From NCBI RefSeq assembly GCF_003752585.1, contig NZ_RKHR01000004.1:744001-808000 (forward strand): a stretch of 64,000 nucleotides of DNA, written 5' to 3'. Source of the DNA: Sinobacterium caligoides. Its GTDB lineage: Bacteria; Pseudomonadota; Gammaproteobacteria; Pseudomonadales; Sinobacteriaceae. How positions within the stretch are numbered: the first letter of the stretch is position 1; each line of letters opens with the position of its first letter. The notes under the pieces were generated by a model. It was given only the letters and a program-made list of their open reading frames with translations. It was not told where the DNA came from and made no database searches. The position numbers and the translations under genes were made by a program. This document shows positions 1-9,391 of this stretch, in pieces.

Positions 1-1508
1 TCGAGCGCGGCAAGCTGCTTCAGTCCGAACAGCGTGGTGAAGAGATTGCCGAGCTATTTCAGAGCGACAAACCTCAGCTAGCCGCCTACAACCTAGAAGA
101 CTGTCAGCTCGTTTGGGATATATTCGAGACCACCAGACTCATTGATTTTGCTATTGAACGCGCTCGCTTAACCGGTCTAGCGATGGATCGTATCGGTGGT
201 TCCGTCGCCGCCTTCGACTTCCGCTACCTACCGAGATTACACCGCCAAGGCTACGTCGCCCCCAACCTCAAAGAGTTTCCCGAAGGGGTCGGCAGTCCCG
301 GTGGCTATGTCATGGATAGCTTCCCCGGCATCTACAATCACGTACTCGTGCTCGACTTTAAGAGCCTGTATCCGTCGATTATTCGCACCTTTAATATCGA
401 CCCTCTGGCACTGGTGGCCGGCCTGGAGCGTCAGCAGAGTGAAGCCGTACGAGACCGAAAGGAGACTCACAATACCGACACGACCAACCTCGTCGCCGGC
501 TTCAACGGCGCCCTCTTTGATAAGAAGAGCGCGCTACTACCGGCCATTATCGCCGAACTCTGGCAGGCCAGGGATCATGCAAAGCAGCTGCAGAACGCCT
601 CGATGTCTCAGGCCATCAAGATCATCATGAACTCGTTTTATGGTGTGCTCGGCACGCCCGGCTGCCGCTTCTTCGACTACCGCCTCCCCAGCTCCATTAC
701 ACTGCGTGGTCACCACGTGCTGAACAAAAGCAAAGAGCTAATAGAAAGAGAGGGGCATCGCGTTATCTATGGCGATACCGACTCCGTCTTCGTACTCATT
801 AAAGATGACGAACAGGGCCTCGAAAATACCCAGATTTCAGCAATCGGACGGCGGCTTGCCCAACAACTCAACGACTGGTGGACGCAGCATCTGCGCGAGC
901 ACTACCAACTGGAAAGCTTCCTCGAGCTGGAGTTCGAAAGCCACTTTACCCGTTTCATTATGCCAACCATTAGGGGCTCCGATGTCGGCAGTAAAAAGCG
1001 TTATGCCGGTACACTGCGACGGGGTGAAAATGAAGAGCTCATTTTCAAGGGCTTGGAAACGGTTAGAACCGACTGGACACGCGTCGCCAGAGACTTTCAG
1101 CGGGAACTCTATCGTCGCATCTTCCACGAGCTACCCTATCGAGACTATATTCAGGCTCTCGTCAACGCCATTCACAACGGTGAACATGACGAACAGCTGG
1201 TCTACCGCAAGCGGCTAAGACGCAAGCTCGACGAATATCAAAAACACATCCCGCCACATGTTCAAGCGGCACGACTTGCCGACCAGCAACGGGTTAATCA
1301 AGGCCTGCCACCGATCTATCAACGTGGCGGCTGGATCGCCTATGTGATGACACTCAACGGCCCAGAACCCGCTGACAACTATTCAGCCACACTCGACTAC
1401 GACCTCTATATAGAGCGCCAGATAGAGCCCATTGCCGATGGCATCCTGCACTTTCTCGGTCTCACCTTCAGCGATATCTGCGGCAGACAGATCGGATTGT
1501 TTGACTAG
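1..1508 (+). CDS. polB: DNA polymerase II (family B), C-terminal part
   Basis: DNA-damage-inducible family B polymerase, here only the 3' part; the reading frame is open from the left edge (first full codon at position 3), so the start lies outside the window. The ExoIII-type motif YNLEDC of the 3'-5' exonuclease is visible near 87-104. Polymerase motif A (DFKSLYPSII, 354-383), motif B (KIIMNSFYGVLG, about 618-653) and motif C (YGDTDSVF, 768-791) follow in the right order, so the polymerase active site is intact. The protein ends shortly after the thumb region, as in E. coli Pol II. No terminator is obvious downstream. Confidence 0.95.
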   Translation, partial: ERGKLLQSEQRGEEIAELFQSDKPQLAAYNLEDCQLVWDIFETTRLIDFAIERARLTGLAMDRIGGSVAAFDFRYLPRLHRQGYVAPNLKEFPEGVGSPGGYVMDSFPGIYNHVLVLDFKSLYPSIIRTFNIDPLALVAGLERQQSEAVRDRKETHNTDTTNLVAGFNGALFDKKSALLPAIIAELWQARDHAKQLQNASMSQAIKIIMNSFYGVLGTPGCRFFDYRLPSSITLRGHHVLNKSKELIEREGHRVIYGDTDSVFVLIKDDEQGLENTQISAIGRRLAQQLNDWWTQHLREHYQLESFLELEFESHFTRFIMPTIRGSDVGSKKRYAGTLRRGENEELIFKGLETVRTDWTRVARDFQRELYRRIFHELPYRDYIQALVNAIHNGEHDEQLVYRKRLRRKLDEYQKHIPPHVQAARLADQQRVNQGLPPIYQRGGWIAYVMTLNGPEPADNYSATLDYDLYIERQIEPIADGILHFLGLTFSDICGRQIGLFD

Positions 1509-1695
1509 CCAACTAAAACGTTACCGCCGCCGGACCTCAAGTACATAGAGATCAGCAAGCTATAACGACGACTAATGGTACACTTAAGTCTCCTATGTTA
1601 TTGAATCCAGCAGTCCTAGGTAGTAGTGCCTAGATATTATTCGCAGCAGAAGGTCTATGCTAGTGCCTCATACCACCCTCGAGGTAACCACAACT

Positions 1696-2148
1696 ATGCT
1701 TTGGACGAGCCTCATTCTCACTGTCCTCATGATCCTTCTGATCAGGAGCACACCACACGATCTCAGCACCTTCCGCCTACGCTGTATCGTCGGGGGGAGC
1801 GCCATCGGCTATGGTCTCAGCAGTATCGCTATGCACCAACAGGGAACGGTACAAAATATTGCCCTAGCGGGACAAATGATCAGCCTCGTGCTGTTTTGGC
1901 TAATCGCTGCCAAACTGCATTATCACAGCCTACACTTCATTCTCTTCAGCACGATCACTGCCTTAATGACTGCTACATCGATAAGTTACATTTCTTTTGC
2001 GCAACAATTCTTAGATATGCCAGAAGAGCTAGCAATAGCTATGGGGCTGGGCAGTAGCACGCTATTTTCCGCTATACTGCTGCTATTGATCACCCAACAA
2101 CAAGACGAACCTACCGACCCCGTTAACGAGCCAACTCAAGTCTCGTAG
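1696..2148 (+). CDS. Small multi-pass membrane protein, unknown function
   Basis: I do not recognise this family. About 150 residues with four to five hydrophobic segments (roughly residues 1-16, 30-45, 52-68, 73-95 and 110-130) and a short polar C-terminal tail rich in Q, D, E and P. The ATG at 1696 is preceded by GAGG at 1681-1684; an upstream in-frame ATG at 1657 would add 13 polar residues and has AGAAGG close by, so the start is uncertain. It stands alone between polB and the xseB operon. An overlapping reading frame starting at 1626 has no membrane pattern and is judged a shadow. Confidence 0.5.
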   Translation: MLWTSLILTVLMILLIRSTPHDLSTFRLRCIVGGSAIGYGLSSIAMHQQGTVQNIALAGQMISLVLFWLIAAKLHYHSLHFILFSTITALMTATSISYISFAQQFLDMPEELAIAMGLGSSTLFSAILLLLITQQQDEPTDPVNEPTQVS

Positions 2149-2663
2149 CTCACCATAGAAAAATAAACGTTAGCTTCAACCTGACACTAGGTGCGCAAAA
2201 AGATATTAAAGTACATCCATGTACTAACTCGATCCATCTGCCAATGATTATCTTCTAACTGCCGCCTTCAACACAGCCGTTATATCGGCTTACCGCGTGA
2301 GATATTAACCACAAAAACTCAGCACAACCGACAGTATTTTCGACACATCGGTACCGATAACAAAAAACAAACCTGACTAACAAGCAGCTGAAAGAAAAGA
2401 TAATCCATCAAGAAATACAGCCCACCTCTGGATAGCACACACACAGCAGCTATCTCACATATTCCTTCCCTCATTTCTTTATAAAGAAGCAACAATCAAC
2501 AGACTTATTAGCCATTCGCGCACAGCGGAGATAATAGCTTCTACGACTCGGCTGCACCCGCTAACATTACAGTGCCGCAAATCCTCTCATAGTGTTGTAT
2601 CATAGGCGCCAGCTAAAGTGGCTCAGTCTCATCAATGTCACTCGGTGAGAAACTATTTAGGGT
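2149..2663. other. Intergenic gap before xseB
   Basis: About 515 bases without a convincing gene. I see no tRNA, repeat or strong terminator. It presumably contains the promoter of the xseB-ispA-dxs operon, but I could not identify a good -35/-10 pair. Confidence 0.4.
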
Positions 2664-2678
2664 GTGGAGTTTAAGTTC

Positions 2679-2921
2679 ATGGCACGCAGCAAGAAGGTTA
2701 ATTTCGAGAAATCACTATCAGAGCTGGAGACTATTGTCGAACAGCTGGAGGATAGCGAGCTCAGCCTCGAGGACTCTCTTAAACAATTCGAGAAGGGCAT
2801 TAAGCTCACTCGCGAATGCCAGCAGGCTCTGGATGAAGCAGAACAACGCGTACTCGCTGTCACCGAACAGCAGGATGGCAGCGCCAGTTACACCCCCTTC
2901 GAACAGGAAGAGCAATCTTGA
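2679..2921 (+). CDS. xseB: Exodeoxyribonuclease VII small subunit
   Basis: Small subunit of exonuclease VII, which degrades single-stranded DNA together with XseA (not in this window). About 80 residues, the usual family length, with the typical pattern [16 protein letters not shown] and [14 protein letters not shown], two amphipathic helices forming a coiled coil. The ATG at 2679 is chosen over an in-frame GTG at 2664 because GGAG at 2666-2669 sits 9 bases upstream and the family begins close to this point. Its stop overlaps the ispA start, the standard xseB-ispA-dxs arrangement, implying translational coupling. Confidence 0.93.
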   Translation: MARSKKVNFEKSLSELETIVEQLEDSELSLEDSLKQFEKGIKLTRECQQALDEAEQRVLAVTEQQDGSASYTPFEQEEQS

Positions 2922-3835
2922 GCACCGAGCTTAAACAACAGCTTTACGAAGCTCAGCAACGTATCAATCAAACTTTGGAACAAGCTCTGCTCCGTACCGA
3001 CTCACCTTTTCAGCATAACACCCAGGCCATGCTCGACGGCTTGTATCAGTCGATTCATTACAGCGTCATGAACGGCGGCAAAAGAATGCGCCCACTGCTG
3101 GTCTACGCGGCAGCGCAAACCATAGATAGCCAGGCGTCGCAAAGCGGCCTGGACCGCTGCGCCTGTGCCATTGAGTTTATCCACAGCTACTCCCTCGTTC
3201 ACGACGACCTACCCGCAATGGACGACGACGACTTACGCCGTGGAAAACCAACCGTACACAAAGCCTTTGATGAGCCTACCGCCATTCTGGCTGGAGACGC
3301 CCTACAAGCACAGGCCTTTGAATTAATCGCTAACGCCGACGACCTAACCGCAGAGCAACGCATCGAGTTGATTAAATGCCTCTCTAGTGCCTCTGGGCCC
3401 GGTGGCATGGTAGGCGGCCAAGCGATTGACATCGCCGCCACCGGTCTGCATGTCGATCTTGAACACATGCAGGCGATGCACAGCCTAAAAACTGGCGCAC
3501 TCATCCGCTGCGCTATTGCCTTAGGGGCTATTTGTGCACGTGCTAACAAGCAACAGCGACAGGCACTAGACCACTATGGCCGTGCCGTTGGCCTCGCCTT
3601 CCAAGTTCACGACGACATTCTCGATATAGAAGGTGACACGAAAATCCTTGGCAAGATGTCCGGTGCCGACATTGCGCTGAGCAAGTCCACCTACCCCGCT
3701 TTGCTCGGCCTCGATGGTGCCAAAGAGAAGGCCAGTGAGCTACTCGCCACAGCCCTCGAGGCCCTCAGCAGTTTTGACGAGCGTGCAGAGACCCTGCGCC
3801 AACTGGCCCGTTACGCCGTGACGCGAAAACATTAA
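2918..3835 (+). CDS. ispA: Farnesyl diphosphate synthase (geranyltranstransferase)
   Basis: Condenses isopentenyl diphosphate with dimethylallyl and geranyl diphosphate to give farnesyl diphosphate, precursor of ubiquinone and undecaprenyl lipids. 305 residues. First aspartate-rich motif [10 protein letters not shown] begins at D96; the second, DDILDIEGD, is near residue 230; GGKRMRPLL and KTGALIR are also present. The start is a TTG at 2918 whose last two bases lie in the xseB stop codon, with AGGAAG just upstream, so expression is probably coupled to xseB. dxs follows on the same strand, placing pathway start and product synthase in one operon. Confidence 0.95.
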   Translation: MSTELKQQLYEAQQRINQTLEQALLRTDSPFQHNTQAMLDGLYQSIHYSVMNGGKRMRPLLVYAAAQTIDSQASQSGLDRCACAIEFIHSYSLVHDDLPAMDDDDLRRGKPTVHKAFDEPTAILAGDALQAQAFELIANADDLTAEQRIELIKCLSSASGPGGMVGGQAIDIAATGLHVDLEHMQAMHSLKTGALIRCAIALGAICARANKQQRQALDHYGRAVGLAFQVHDDILDIEGDTKILGKMSGADIALSKSTYPALLGLDGAKEKASELLATALEALSSFDERAETLRQLARYAVTRKH

Positions 3836-3976
3836 ATTTATATTACAATAGCGTACCCCTGCCTCGCTGGGGATACAAAGACAAGATTCAGGCGATAACT
3901 GAGCGAGTGCCCCTACTGCCAGTATGCCCTCTAACTTCGTGCTGGGGCCAGCCAACAACATGATGCTTAACTATTG

Positions 3977-5848
3977 ATGTTTAAAGATATTCCAGAAACA
4001 AGACCGTCGACTCCGCTACTCGATGGTATCGACACTCCCGCCCAGCTACGCCAGCTTAACGTCGACCAGCTGCCTCAGCTCGCCGAGGAGCTACGTGCCT
4101 TCCTACTATTTAGCGTCGGTCAAAGTGGCGGCCATTTCGGTGCCGGTCTTGGTGTCGTCGAACTGACTATTGCGCTGCACTATGTCTACGAAACACCCGA
4201 TGACCGCCTCGTCTGGGATGTGGGCCATCAAACCTACCCCCACAAAATTCTCACTGGCCGCCGAGAGCAAATGACAAAAATCCGTCATGCAGGTGGCTTA
4301 TCAGGATTCCCAAAGCGCAGCGAAAGCGAATATGACACCTTTGGTGTCGGCCACTCTAGCACCAGCATCAGCGCCGCGCTAGGTATGGCCTTAGCGGGCA
4401 AAAAGAGCTGCGCTATCATAGGTGATGGCGCCCTCACCGCCGGCATGGCCTTCGAGGCCATTAACCATGCGGCCGACAAGAAAGCGAATATGCTGGTCGT
4501 TCTCAACGACAATCAGATGGCCATTTCACACAGCACCGGCGGCCTCAGTACCTACCTATCGAAAGTATGGGCCTCACCGAGTTACAACAGCCTTCGCCGC
4601 AGCGGTAAGAAAGTCTTGGCCAAACTTCCCTCTCCGGCCATGAGCTTTGCCAAGCGCACCGAAGAGCACATGAAAGGCTTTATCTCCCCTGGTACCATCT
4701 TCGAAGAGCTTGGTTTCAACTATATCGGTCCTGTCGATGGCCATGACGTCATCGAGCTGGTGGGCTATCTACGCAACCTACGTGAAATGAAAGGCCCCCA
4801 GCTACTTCACATCATGACCACCAAAGGCAAGGGTTTTGCGCCCGCCGAAGCCGACCCAGTGGGCTACCATGCCATCACCAAGCTAGAGCCACGGACAGAA
4901 AAGGTCGAGAATAGCCCGCAAAACCATCAGAAGAAATACCAAGACATCTTTGGTGACTGGCTCTGTGACACCGCCGCTGAAGATAACCGTCTCACCGCCA
5001 TCACCCCCGCCATGTGCGAGGGCTCGGGTATGGTCGAGTTCGCCAAACGTTACCCCGACCGCTTCCACGATGTTGCCATCGCCGAACAGCACGCCGTAAC
5101 CGTTGCCGCAGGCATGGCCTGCGACGGGCTCAAACCGGTTGTTGCCATCTACTCAACCTTCTTGCAGCGCGGCTATGACCAACTAATTCACGACGTGGCC
5201 CTACAAAACCTAGACGTACTGTTTGCCATCGACCGTGCTGGCCTTGTCGGTGCCGACGGCGCCACCCATACTGGTAGCTTTGATTTAAGCTTTATGCGCT
5301 GCATACCAAATATCGTCATTATGGCGCCAAGCGATGAGAACGAGTGCCGCCTCATGCTCAACAGTGGCTACCATTATCAGGGGCCTGCCGCCGTCCGTTA
5401 CCCCCGCGGCTGCGGCCCCGGCACAGAGGTTGTGGCAAACGCAACAAGCATTGAGATTGGTAAGGCCCGGCTATTACGCGAGGGGCAACAAGTGGTCATT
5501 TTTGCCTTCGGTAGCCTTGTCGAAGCCGCCCGAGCAGCAGCCGAGGCGATCAATGCGACCCTCGTCGACATGCGCTTCATCAAGCCCTTCGACGAAGCGA
5601 TTGTCGAGCAGCTGAGCCACAGCCATCAACTCGTCGTCACCCTCGAAGAAAACACTATCGCTGGTGGTGCAGGCAGTGCTATCAATGAATTTCTCGCCGC
5701 CCAGGGTATCGTTAAGCCGATACTCAACCTGGGACTCCCGGATAGCTTCCCAGAGCACGGCAATCATCAAGCCCTACTCATGGAGATGGGTTTAGATAGC
5801 GAGGGGATTTGCCAAAGCATCCGCAGCCGTCTAGAAAAGCTTGTTTAG
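3977..5848 (+). CDS. dxs: 1-deoxy-D-xylulose-5-phosphate synthase
   Basis: Thiamine-diphosphate enzyme that joins pyruvate and glyceraldehyde 3-phosphate to DXP, first step of the MEP isoprenoid pathway and also a precursor for the thiazole of thiamine made by ThiG in this window. About 623 residues, normal length. The TPP site ([13 protein letters not shown], with NDNQMAIS) and the [13 protein letters not shown] region of the second half are visible, as is the C-terminal transketolase domain. ATG 3977 is preferred over an adjacent TTG at 3974; the ribosome-binding site is weak. It lies 141 bp after ispA and ends at a strong bidirectional terminator. Confidence 0.97.
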   Translation: MFKDIPETRPSTPLLDGIDTPAQLRQLNVDQLPQLAEELRAFLLFSVGQSGGHFGAGLGVVELTIALHYVYETPDDRLVWDVGHQTYPHKILTGRREQMTKIRHAGGLSGFPKRSESEYDTFGVGHSSTSISAALGMALAGKKSCAIIGDGALTAGMAFEAINHAADKKANMLVVLNDNQMAISHSTGGLSTYLSKVWASPSYNSLRRSGKKVLAKLPSPAMSFAKRTEEHMKGFISPGTIFEELGFNYIGPVDGHDVIELVGYLRNLREMKGPQLLHIMTTKGKGFAPAEADPVGYHAITKLEPRTEKVENSPQNHQKKYQDIFGDWLCDTAAEDNRLTAITPAMCEGSGMVEFAKRYPDRFHDVAIAEQHAVTVAAGMACDGLKPVVAIYSTFLQRGYDQLIHDVALQNLDVLFAIDRAGLVGADGATHTGSFDLSFMRCIPNIVIMAPSDENECRLMLNSGYHYQGPAAVRYPRGCGPGTEVVANATSIEIGKARLLREGQQVVIFAFGSLVEAARAAAEAINATLVDMRFIKPFDEAIVEQLSHSHQLVVTLEENTIAGGAGSAINEFLAAQGIVKPILNLGLPDSFPEHGNHQALLMEMGLDSEGICQSIRSRLEKLV

Positions 5849-5856
5849 GCGGCCGT

Positions 5857-5897
5857 AGATAGAAAAAAGGCCGCTAGTAGCGGCCTTTTTTCTATCT
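5857..5897. terminator. Bidirectional rho-independent terminator, dxs/ribA
   Basis: A perfect inverted repeat of 20 bases on each side of a single G. The core GGCCGCTA/TAGCGGCC is flanked by A6 on one side and T6 on the other, so it works for dxs on the plus strand and ribA on the minus strand. Confidence 0.93.
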
Positions 5898-5908
5898 GCT
5901 TAAAAGCA

Positions 5909-6499
5909 CTAATCATCCATCATATGACCGAGTTTACCCGCTTTCGTCGCAAGGTATTTTTCATTGTGAGAGTTTTCACCGGTACGCAGTGGAATGCGTT
6001 TAACGACATTAATCCCCATATCCTGCAAGGCCTTCACTTTGCGTGGATTATTAGTCATCAACTGCACCGCGCCAATCTGTAGGTGATCCAACATCTCACG
6101 ACAAATACTATAATCACGCATATCGGCACCAAAACCTAGGGCTTCATTAGCTTCCACGGTGTCAGCGCCTTGATCCTGCAGTTTATAGGCTTTGATCTTG
6201 TTCAACAGACCAATGCCTCGTCCCTCTTGTCGTAGATAGAGAATCGCACCACGTCCCTCTTTGGCAATCGCCTGCATCGCCGCCTGCAGTTGCGAGCCAC
6301 AATCACAGCGCAGGCTAAACAGCGCATCTCCTGTCAAACATTCAGAGTGCACGCGAGCTAGCACCGGCTCACCGTCGGCGATATCACCCAAAGATAAGAC
6401 AATATGCTCTTTATTGTTGTCAATATCTTCAAAGCCATGCATCTCAAATACGGCCCACTGGGTAGGCAACTTAGATGACTCGATGTAACGGACCGGCAT
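5909..6499 (-). CDS. ribA: GTP cyclohydrolase II
   Basis: Opens GTP to the first riboflavin intermediate (2,5-diamino-6-ribosylamino-pyrimidinone phosphate) with formate release. 196 residues, same length as E. coli RibA. The zinc ligands are all present: C54, C65 and C67 in [17 protein letters not shown], and the GTP-binding [10 protein letters not shown] follows. It stands alone, away from the main rib cluster at 21.9-25.5 kb. That is significant because the RibA-like half of the RibBA protein at 22379-23509 has lost these cysteines, so this gene is likely the only working GTP cyclohydrolase II in view. Confidence 0.96.
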   Translation of the reverse strand: MPVRYIESSKLPTQWAVFEMHGFEDIDNNKEHIVLSLGDIADGEPVLARVHSECLTGDALFSLRCDCGSQLQAAMQAIAKEGRGAILYLRQEGRGIGLLNKIKAYKLQDQGADTVEANEALGFGADMRDYSICREMLDHLQIGAVQLMTNNPRKVKALQDMGINVVKRIPLRTGENSHNEKYLATKAGKLGHMMDD

Positions 6500-6600
6500 C
6501 CTAAAACTCCTCAGCCTGTCTAAAATGAAGGGGACGCATTCTACCAGTAAAGCACCTCAGTAGCTAACGCCGAGCACTGATTACTACCTACTACAAACGC

Positions 6601-7272
6601 TTACTTCGTTAAATACATGACACCATTCTCATGGCTAACCTGCACGTGACTTAAAAAACTCATTCCCAGCAGTACTTCTGACAAACCAGCATCACTCACC
6701 GCGGCTTCCACACCGCTCACTCTGATACCACCCACACTGACACTATTGAGTCTTATTATATGGCCATCAACAACCCCCCCGGCAGTACCAATTTTGATGG
6801 GTTTCCCCGCCTCGTAGTTAATGCCTAGGTGGCGCGCCATCGCAGCACTCATCGCAACGGAGGTCGCACCGGTATCAACGAGAAAGCTCACCGGGCGACC
6901 ATTAATACTGCCGGGGGTAACAAACTGATTATATCCGTTATTCTTGATAGCCACCTTGATGCTTTCCGGCTTCACATAATTGTTGCTGATGCGACGGCTC
7001 AGACCTAACTCGTAGTTCTTTCCATCGATGAGCAGCTTCGCACGTTGCATATTAGCCGCAACAAGGGTAACGCCCTCTGGGCTCGTTTGCCCCGTACGCA
7101 TCATGCGTTGCTTACCGCCAATATCAAGTATTGCCCCCCCCTTAAACAACCCCTTCACTTGTACACTGGGAGCAGCCCAACTTGCCGATACGGGGAGTAA
7201 AGACAAAAACGCACACAGCAATACAGCACATCTCAACTGCGGCAGATTCCAGCATCCTTGGAATAATTTCAT
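6601..7272 (-). CDS. Periplasmic retropepsin-like aspartic protease
   Basis: 223 residues. An N-terminal signal sequence (hydrophobic AVLLCAFLSLLPVSASWA, probable cleavage after WA) directs it to the periplasm or membrane. The C-terminal half carries the single aspartic protease motif FLVDTGATSVAMS, followed by a second glycine-rich strand GTAGGVVDG and a closing LLGMSFLSH, which is the pattern of the bacterial TIGR02281/clan AA family of retropepsin-like proteases. These act as dimers; substrates are mostly unknown. Divergent from the lpxL-type gene, 152 bp apart. Family assignment is solid, biological role is not known. Confidence 0.8.
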   Translation of the reverse strand: MKLFQGCWNLPQLRCAVLLCAFLSLLPVSASWAAPSVQVKGLFKGGAILDIGGKQRMMRTGQTSPEGVTLVAANMQRAKLLIDGKNYELGLSRRISNNYVKPESIKVAIKNNGYNQFVTPGSINGRPVSFLVDTGATSVAMSAAMARHLGINYEAGKPIKIGTAGGVVDGHIIRLNSVSVGGIRVSGVEAAVSDAGLSEVLLGMSFLSHVQVSHENGVMYLTK

Positions 7273-7424
7273 CGACTAGCTTCCTATTGAAGAGCATCAG
7301 GGCGAGAAAAAACTGGCCCATATGTAATTGTTATTAGATTTTATACGCGAGTGATCGATAGTATAAACGCCCAACTATCTGTCATGCTACACTCGGCCTC
7401 CTTTTTCACAATCGCTAATATATC

Positions 7425-8348
7425 GTGTCGAATAGTAATCATCGTAGAAACACAGCCTCGCGCTACCATATCTGCTACTGGCCAACGTGGCTTGCAATGG
7501 GAATTTTAAAGTTCATCACCCTGCTCTACTACCCATTACAACTTACCTTAGGTAGAGGTTTAGGGCGGCTGCTGCTCATCGTTGCAAAGCGACGAAAGCA
7601 TATTGCAGCAACCAACCTGCGACTCTGCTTTCCCGAATTATCCGAACAGGCACAACGCCAACTACTCAAGGAGACGTTTGAGGCTCAGGCTATCGGTTTA
7701 ATCGAGACGGCCAACGCCTGGTTCACCGCCCCGGAAAAACTCCGTCATCGCGTCACCACCCACAATATCGATGTGCTACACCAGGCCGCCGAAAAAGGTA
7801 ATGGTGTACTGATGCTAGGCGGTCACTACACCACGCTCGACCTCTCGGCGAGCCTGCTCTCATTATTTTGCCGTTACGACGCCATCTATCGTCAACAGAA
7901 GAACCCCGTCATCGAACATATTATGACGACAAGCAGGCAACGCTTTCTCAGCGGTGGTCAGGTCATTCCACAGAGCGACATGCGCGGGGTCTACAAGAGC
8001 CTAAAGAGTGGTCACACCCTCTGGTACCCCCCCGATCAAGACTACGGTGCTAAACACTCTGAGTTTGTCGACTTCTTCGGCGTCAAGGCCGCCACGATCA
8101 AGGCGCCGAGCAGAATGATAAAACAGTGCGCACCTGCAGTTATCCACTGCCACCACTACCGAGATAAACAAGGCCATTATCATATCCACTTTACTGACGG
8201 CTCAAACATCAACGGAAACGACACCCTCGCTGATTGTGCAAACATCAACGCTCATCTAGAGCACACGATCAGGCAACACCCAGAACAGTACATGTGGGTA
8301 CATCGTCGCTTCAAAAGCCGCCCCGAAAACAGCAAAAAAGTCTATTAG
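7425..8348 (+). CDS. LpxL/HtrB-family lipid A acyltransferase
   Basis: Transfers a secondary acyl chain from acyl-ACP to the Kdo-lipid A precursor at the inner membrane. 307 residues, normal for LpxL/LpxM/LpxP. The N-terminal RYHICYWPTWLAMGIL followed by a hydrophobic stretch matches the LpxL start; the catalytic HX4D motif is present in GGHYTTLDLS, and the LWYPPDQDYG segment is a family hallmark. The start is a GTG at 7425 with no clear Shine-Dalgarno; an ATG at 7497 would cut into the conserved N terminus. LpxL versus LpxM cannot be decided from sequence alone, so no symbol is given. Confidence 0.88.
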   Translation: MSNSNHRRNTASRYHICYWPTWLAMGILKFITLLYYPLQLTLGRGLGRLLLIVAKRRKHIAATNLRLCFPELSEQAQRQLLKETFEAQAIGLIETANAWFTAPEKLRHRVTTHNIDVLHQAAEKGNGVLMLGGHYTTLDLSASLLSLFCRYDAIYRQQKNPVIEHIMTTSRQRFLSGGQVIPQSDMRGVYKSLKSGHTLWYPPDQDYGAKHSEFVDFFGVKAATIKAPSRMIKQCAPAVIHCHHYRDKQGHYHIHFTDGSNINGNDTLADCANINAHLEHTIRQHPEQYMWVHRRFKSRPENSKKVY

Positions 8349-8651
8349 ACGAACAGAGCACCGCCTCAGCTCTCGAGCAATGAGGCGGAGACAGTTTGTG
8401 CGGCTCATCACATTTTAAGCCAGTTCACCGATAATCAACGACAATCGCCGATGATTATAAATCCCTGCAAAACATTACAAAACAGACATGTTGATCTAAA
8501 ATCAACCAATAGATAGCTAGTCCCCCATGATTTGCTAGGTAAATATACTGGCCAATCTGCGGCAGCTACGAATAAACGTTTGGTAATAAACGCGCATAAT
8601 AGGGCTCAGCTAAACAGTTAGCCTAATTATTCGAACGCAAGGAGTGACACT
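8349..8651. other. Intergenic gap with hairpin and inverted repeat
   Basis: About 300 bases. An 8-bp stem CCGCCTCA/TGAGGCGG (8361-8388) just after the lpxL-type gene may be a weak terminator, without a T tract. An inverted repeat GTTGAT-N5-ATCAAC (8490-8506) might be an operator for the downstream barrel gene. Confidence 0.4.
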
Positions 8652-9287
8652 TTGAAAAAAGTACTAACCGCCCTCATCCTACCTGTAACTCTCGCCAGCA
8701 GCGCCGCAGTGCTTGCCGACTCGGGTTTCTATGCTAGCGGCGCCGTCAGCTACGCTGACCACACCGCCTCAATAAAAGAGAACGGTATCCATTCTGATGA
8801 CCTCGAAGAGGCCGCAACCGGTTACAACATCACCGCCGGCTATCAGTTCAACACTTTCTTCGGCCTAGAGGCCAGCTACTACGACTTCGGTAGCGTCGAT
8901 GGCAAGCAAACAGCCAACGGCAGAAACTACAAGAGCAGCTCTGACAGCAGTGCTTTCGGTGTCGCCGCCGTCGGTACTCTACCTCTAGGAGAGTCGTGGA
9001 AGCTCTACGGTAAGCTCGGTGCAGCACAGTCACGCAACAACCTCAAGGTTGCTTGGGAAGATCACGAGAATCCTGATGAGTCTGGCAGCACCACTCTCGA
9101 GGACAACGGTTTTACTCCTTACTACGGTGCCGGCGTATCTTATGCCGTCGTACCTAACGCTGAGATCTACCTCGAGGCGATGCAGTTCGCCTACAGCGGT
9201 GAAGACAATAGCGACCACCAAGAGCAGAACACTGAGTTTGACAGCGACGTGTTGAACACCAGCTTGGGTATCCGCTTACGCTTCTAA
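8652..9287 (+). CDS. Small outer-membrane beta-barrel protein
   Basis: 211 residues. A classical signal peptide (MKKVLTALILPVTLASSAAVLA, cleavage before DSGFYASG) is followed by alternating polar/aromatic strands such as GYNITAGYQFNTFFGLEASYYDFG and WKLYGKLGAA, ending in the outer-membrane sorting signature LGIRLRF with terminal phenylalanine. This is the OmpA-like/OmpX-like beta-barrel superfamily of about 8 strands; no peptidoglycan-binding OmpA domain is attached. The start is TTG at 8652, supported by AGGAG 7 bases upstream and by the signal peptide beginning exactly there. Acidic loops (ENPDESG, EDNSDHQEQ) suggest an aquatic setting. Specific function unknown. Confidence 0.85.
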   Translation: MKKVLTALILPVTLASSAAVLADSGFYASGAVSYADHTASIKENGIHSDDLEEAATGYNITAGYQFNTFFGLEASYYDFGSVDGKQTANGRNYKSSSDSSAFGVAAVGTLPLGESWKLYGKLGAAQSRNNLKVAWEDHENPDESGSTTLEDNGFTPYYGAGVSYAVVPNAEIYLEAMQFAYSGEDNSDHQEQNTEFDSDVLNTSLGIRLRF

Positions 9288-9341
9288 GAGTATACCTCTA
9301 GACCTATGAACGAGCAGGAAGCTGCTCATCTAGGTTGTAAT

Positions 9342-9368
9342 AAAAAGCCAGCATCATGCTGGCTTTTT
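9342..9368. terminator. Bidirectional terminator, barrel gene/thiDE
   Basis: 12-bp perfect stem AAAAAGCCAGCA/TGCTGGCTTTTT with a TCA loop, followed by further T on the plus strand and preceded by A on the other side. It serves the barrel gene and the convergent thiamine operon. Confidence 0.92.
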
Positions 9369-9391
9369 TGTGCTCTATGGTTACCCGTCTT

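Noticed and set aside
1626-2057. 143-codon frame overlapping the small membrane protein
   Set aside because: His/Gln/Arg-rich translation typical of an out-of-frame shadow; the overlapping frame has a clear membrane pattern.
8490-8506. FNR-like inverted repeat TTGAT-N5-ATCAA before the barrel gene
   Set aside because: FNR/Anr boxes have a 4-base spacer; here it is 5, so I call it only an inverted repeat.
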